Shown piece after piece: positions 62,899 through 64,000 of a DNA stretch of 64,000 bases. The DNA is from an uncultured Clostridium sp. (GTDB taxonomy: Bacteria; Bacillota; Clostridia; TANB77; CAG-508): contig CAMTJT010000003.1 of assembly GCA_947073285.1 (NCBI GenBank), positions 1 to 64,000 of the forward strand. Reading direction: 5' to 3'. Under the pieces are notes generated by a model. It was not told where the DNA came from and made no database searches. It saw only the letters and a program-made list of their open reading frames with translations. Every line of letters begins with the position of its first letter. The stretch's first letter is position 1. The position numbers and the translations under genes were made by a program.

Positions 62899-63572
62899 TT
62901 AATATTAACACCTCCAAACATAGAAAATGCACTAACATATATAGTAGGTGCGTTTTCTGCACGATTATTTGCAATTTTATTTTCTACTCCCCCAAAAATT
63001 GGTGTGCTTTTTACTTTTACATTTACATTATTAGGAACTAAAATAGTAATTCCACCAAATATACTACTTGCATTGATTACTCTATCTTCACTAATTATTG
63101 CTTTTTGCAAGTTTAGTGTAATTCCACCAAATACTGCATCTAAATTTGCACCTTTAAATTCTTCATTTGATTTGTCTATTTTCTGCTCTGCAAAAGTTGC
63201 TGCATAGCTTTCTAAGCCATTTTTATCTACTGATTTAATTTTTTTGTTAATAGAACTAGTTATTATTCCATTAAACATAATCCCAAGTCCTGTTCCTACT
63301 AATACAATTGGAACAATTAGTTTTAAAATCACATCAAAAGAAACTAATCCTTGTGCTGCTAGTAATAAGAAAATTCCTATTAATAGTCCAATAAAACTAG
63401 CCCATTTTCCAGTTTGCTTAAATAACCCTATAAAACATGGCACTATAATAAATAGTGTCCACCAACCTCTAAAAAATAAGTTGATGTCTGTAAGCCCTAA
63501 TGCATTGGTTCCTAAGATAATACCTATTACTACAAGCACCAAGCCCCATAAAAAATTTGAAAATTTGTTCAT
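62895..63572 (-). CDS. LiaF-like membrane protein
   Basis: A 225-aa protein. It has four N-terminal membrane helices (DUF5668-type: WGLVLVVIGIILGTNALGL and RGWWTLFIIVPCFIGLF), then a C-terminal beta domain with FGGITLNL, FGGITILVPNN and FGGVENK repeats, as in LiaF. LiaF restrains the LiaRS envelope-stress system. ATG 63572 is chosen since ATGGAGG is its ribosome-binding site, not a start. Coupled to the DUF4097 gene; no LiaRS genes in this window. Confidence 0.85.
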   Translation of the reverse strand: MNKFSNFLWGLVLVVIGIILGTNALGLTDINLFFRGWWTLFIIVPCFIGLFKQTGKWASFIGLLIGIFLLLAAQGLVSFDVILKLIVPIVLVGTGLGIMFNGIITSSINKKIKSVDKNGLESYAATFAEQKIDKSNEEFKGANLDAVFGGITLNLQKAIISEDRVINASSIFGGITILVPNNVNVKVKSTPIFGGVENKIANNRAENAPTIYVSAFSMFGGVNIK

Positions 63573-63789
63573 TTGTTTTTCCTCCATTTTTTAAGTTCTA
63601 GAAAATTTAATACTTAATCTAGAAACTACTTATGATTTGTATTATACTCGTTTTGATTTTAAAAATCAAGTTTTGAACTTTTAATCGATTAACTAAAAAT
63701 TATTGTCATACTACCTATATATCTTAATTAAACATACTGTTAGAACATCTTATTAATTTTACTTTTTTTAATAAGATTCCATAAGAAAG

Positions 63790-63916
63790 GTGTGCGCTAA
63801 TGGAAGCAACGCTTCTAATGCACACTTGTGCAAGTTGCTTTGCAACTGCACAGCCTAAGGAAACCTAACCTTGTTGTATAGCAAAAATCTGCGATTTTTC
63901 CTATACAATAAAAAAA
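63790..63916 (-). repeat. structured dispersed repeat, copy 3 of 3
   Basis: 127 bases, with the same three hairpins. The first stem pairs as GTGTGC/GCACAC with GGAAGC/GCTTC, using other bases than copy 2. On the minus strand it begins right after the seven-T tract of the terminator at 63917-63938. Confidence 0.9.
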
Positions 63917-63938
63917 TTAGTGTAAAAACTTACACCAA
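63917..63938 (-). terminator. terminator of the gene at the right edge
   Basis: TTAGTGTAA pairs with TTACACCAA (one mismatch near the base), followed by seven Ts on the minus strand. Confidence 0.8.
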
Positions 63939-63946
63939 TCTCTTTT

Positions 63947-64000
63947 TTACGCAATTCCATATTTTTTCTTGAACTTATCTGCTCTACCACCAGTTGTTTC
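63947..64000 (-). CDS. C-terminal 17 codons of a gene cut by the window edge
   Basis: The frame reads ETTGGRADKFKKKYGIA and stops with TAA at 63947, nine bases before a terminator hairpin. The gene continues beyond the window, and the family cannot be told. Confidence 0.6.
   Translation of the reverse strand, partial: ETTGGRADKFKKKYGIA

Overview
The window reads as chromosome of a low-GC, spore-forming, Gram-positive Clostridia-like bacterium. The base composition is strongly A/T. There is a rod-shape cluster (minC, mrdA, mreD, mreC, mreB, radC), a MecA-type adaptor, SpoIIP and CotF-type coat proteins, PcrA, PrfA, HisS, Rel and RecJ, and most core genes lie on the minus strand. Some isolated genes are clearly richer in G+C and look imported.

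Layout. 1-1376: a CT simple repeat at the window edge and three small plus-strand genes of unknown role. 1478-9454: a prepilin/flagellin-like chimera, then the cell-shape and division cluster. 9713-16430: mecA, an ABC exporter split by an IS110-family insertion, and an M23 endopeptidase. 16829-26647: spore coat genes, pcrA, a phosphatase, a ZIP transporter, prfA and a YhaO/YhaN-type nuclease pair. 27030-48100: an accessory island. It holds single imported genes, a tyrosine integrase, a HEPN-like protein, an 8.3-kb Tn4451-like mobilizable element inserted inside a dinD gene (both dinD halves are still readable), and a second mobilization module (relaxase, MobC, serine recombinase). 48153-63572: tRNA-Leu, maf, pgi, two tiny monocistronic genes, spoIIP, hisS, rel, a toxin-antitoxin-like pair, recJ and a LiaF/DUF4097 envelope-stress pair. 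A C-terminal gene fragment runs off the right edge.

The main observation concerns reading frames. Ten conserved genes (mrdA, mreB, pcrA, a ZIP transporter, dinD, a YhcG-type nuclease, tnpX, spoIIP, a metallo-beta-lactamase-fold hydrolase and rel) are each broken in exactly one place by one extra base. Every break is an in-frame CGG codon immediately before a position where the family needs glycine. Skipping the C and reading GGN as Gly restores the full-length protein. CGG out of phase is common and harmless. In-frame CGG that appears to mean Arg occurs only in G+C-richer imported genes or unverified small ORFs. I infer that CGG is not an ordinary Arg codon here and instead triggers a +1 shift (CGGN read as Gly). 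A strongly patterned sequencing artefact is the alternative.

Two other signals stand out. A ~128-bp multi-hairpin repeat occurs three times, each time abutting the T-tract of a minus-strand terminator in the same orientation. A seven-hairpin array sits directly upstream of the Tn4451-like relaxase and is a likely transfer origin.
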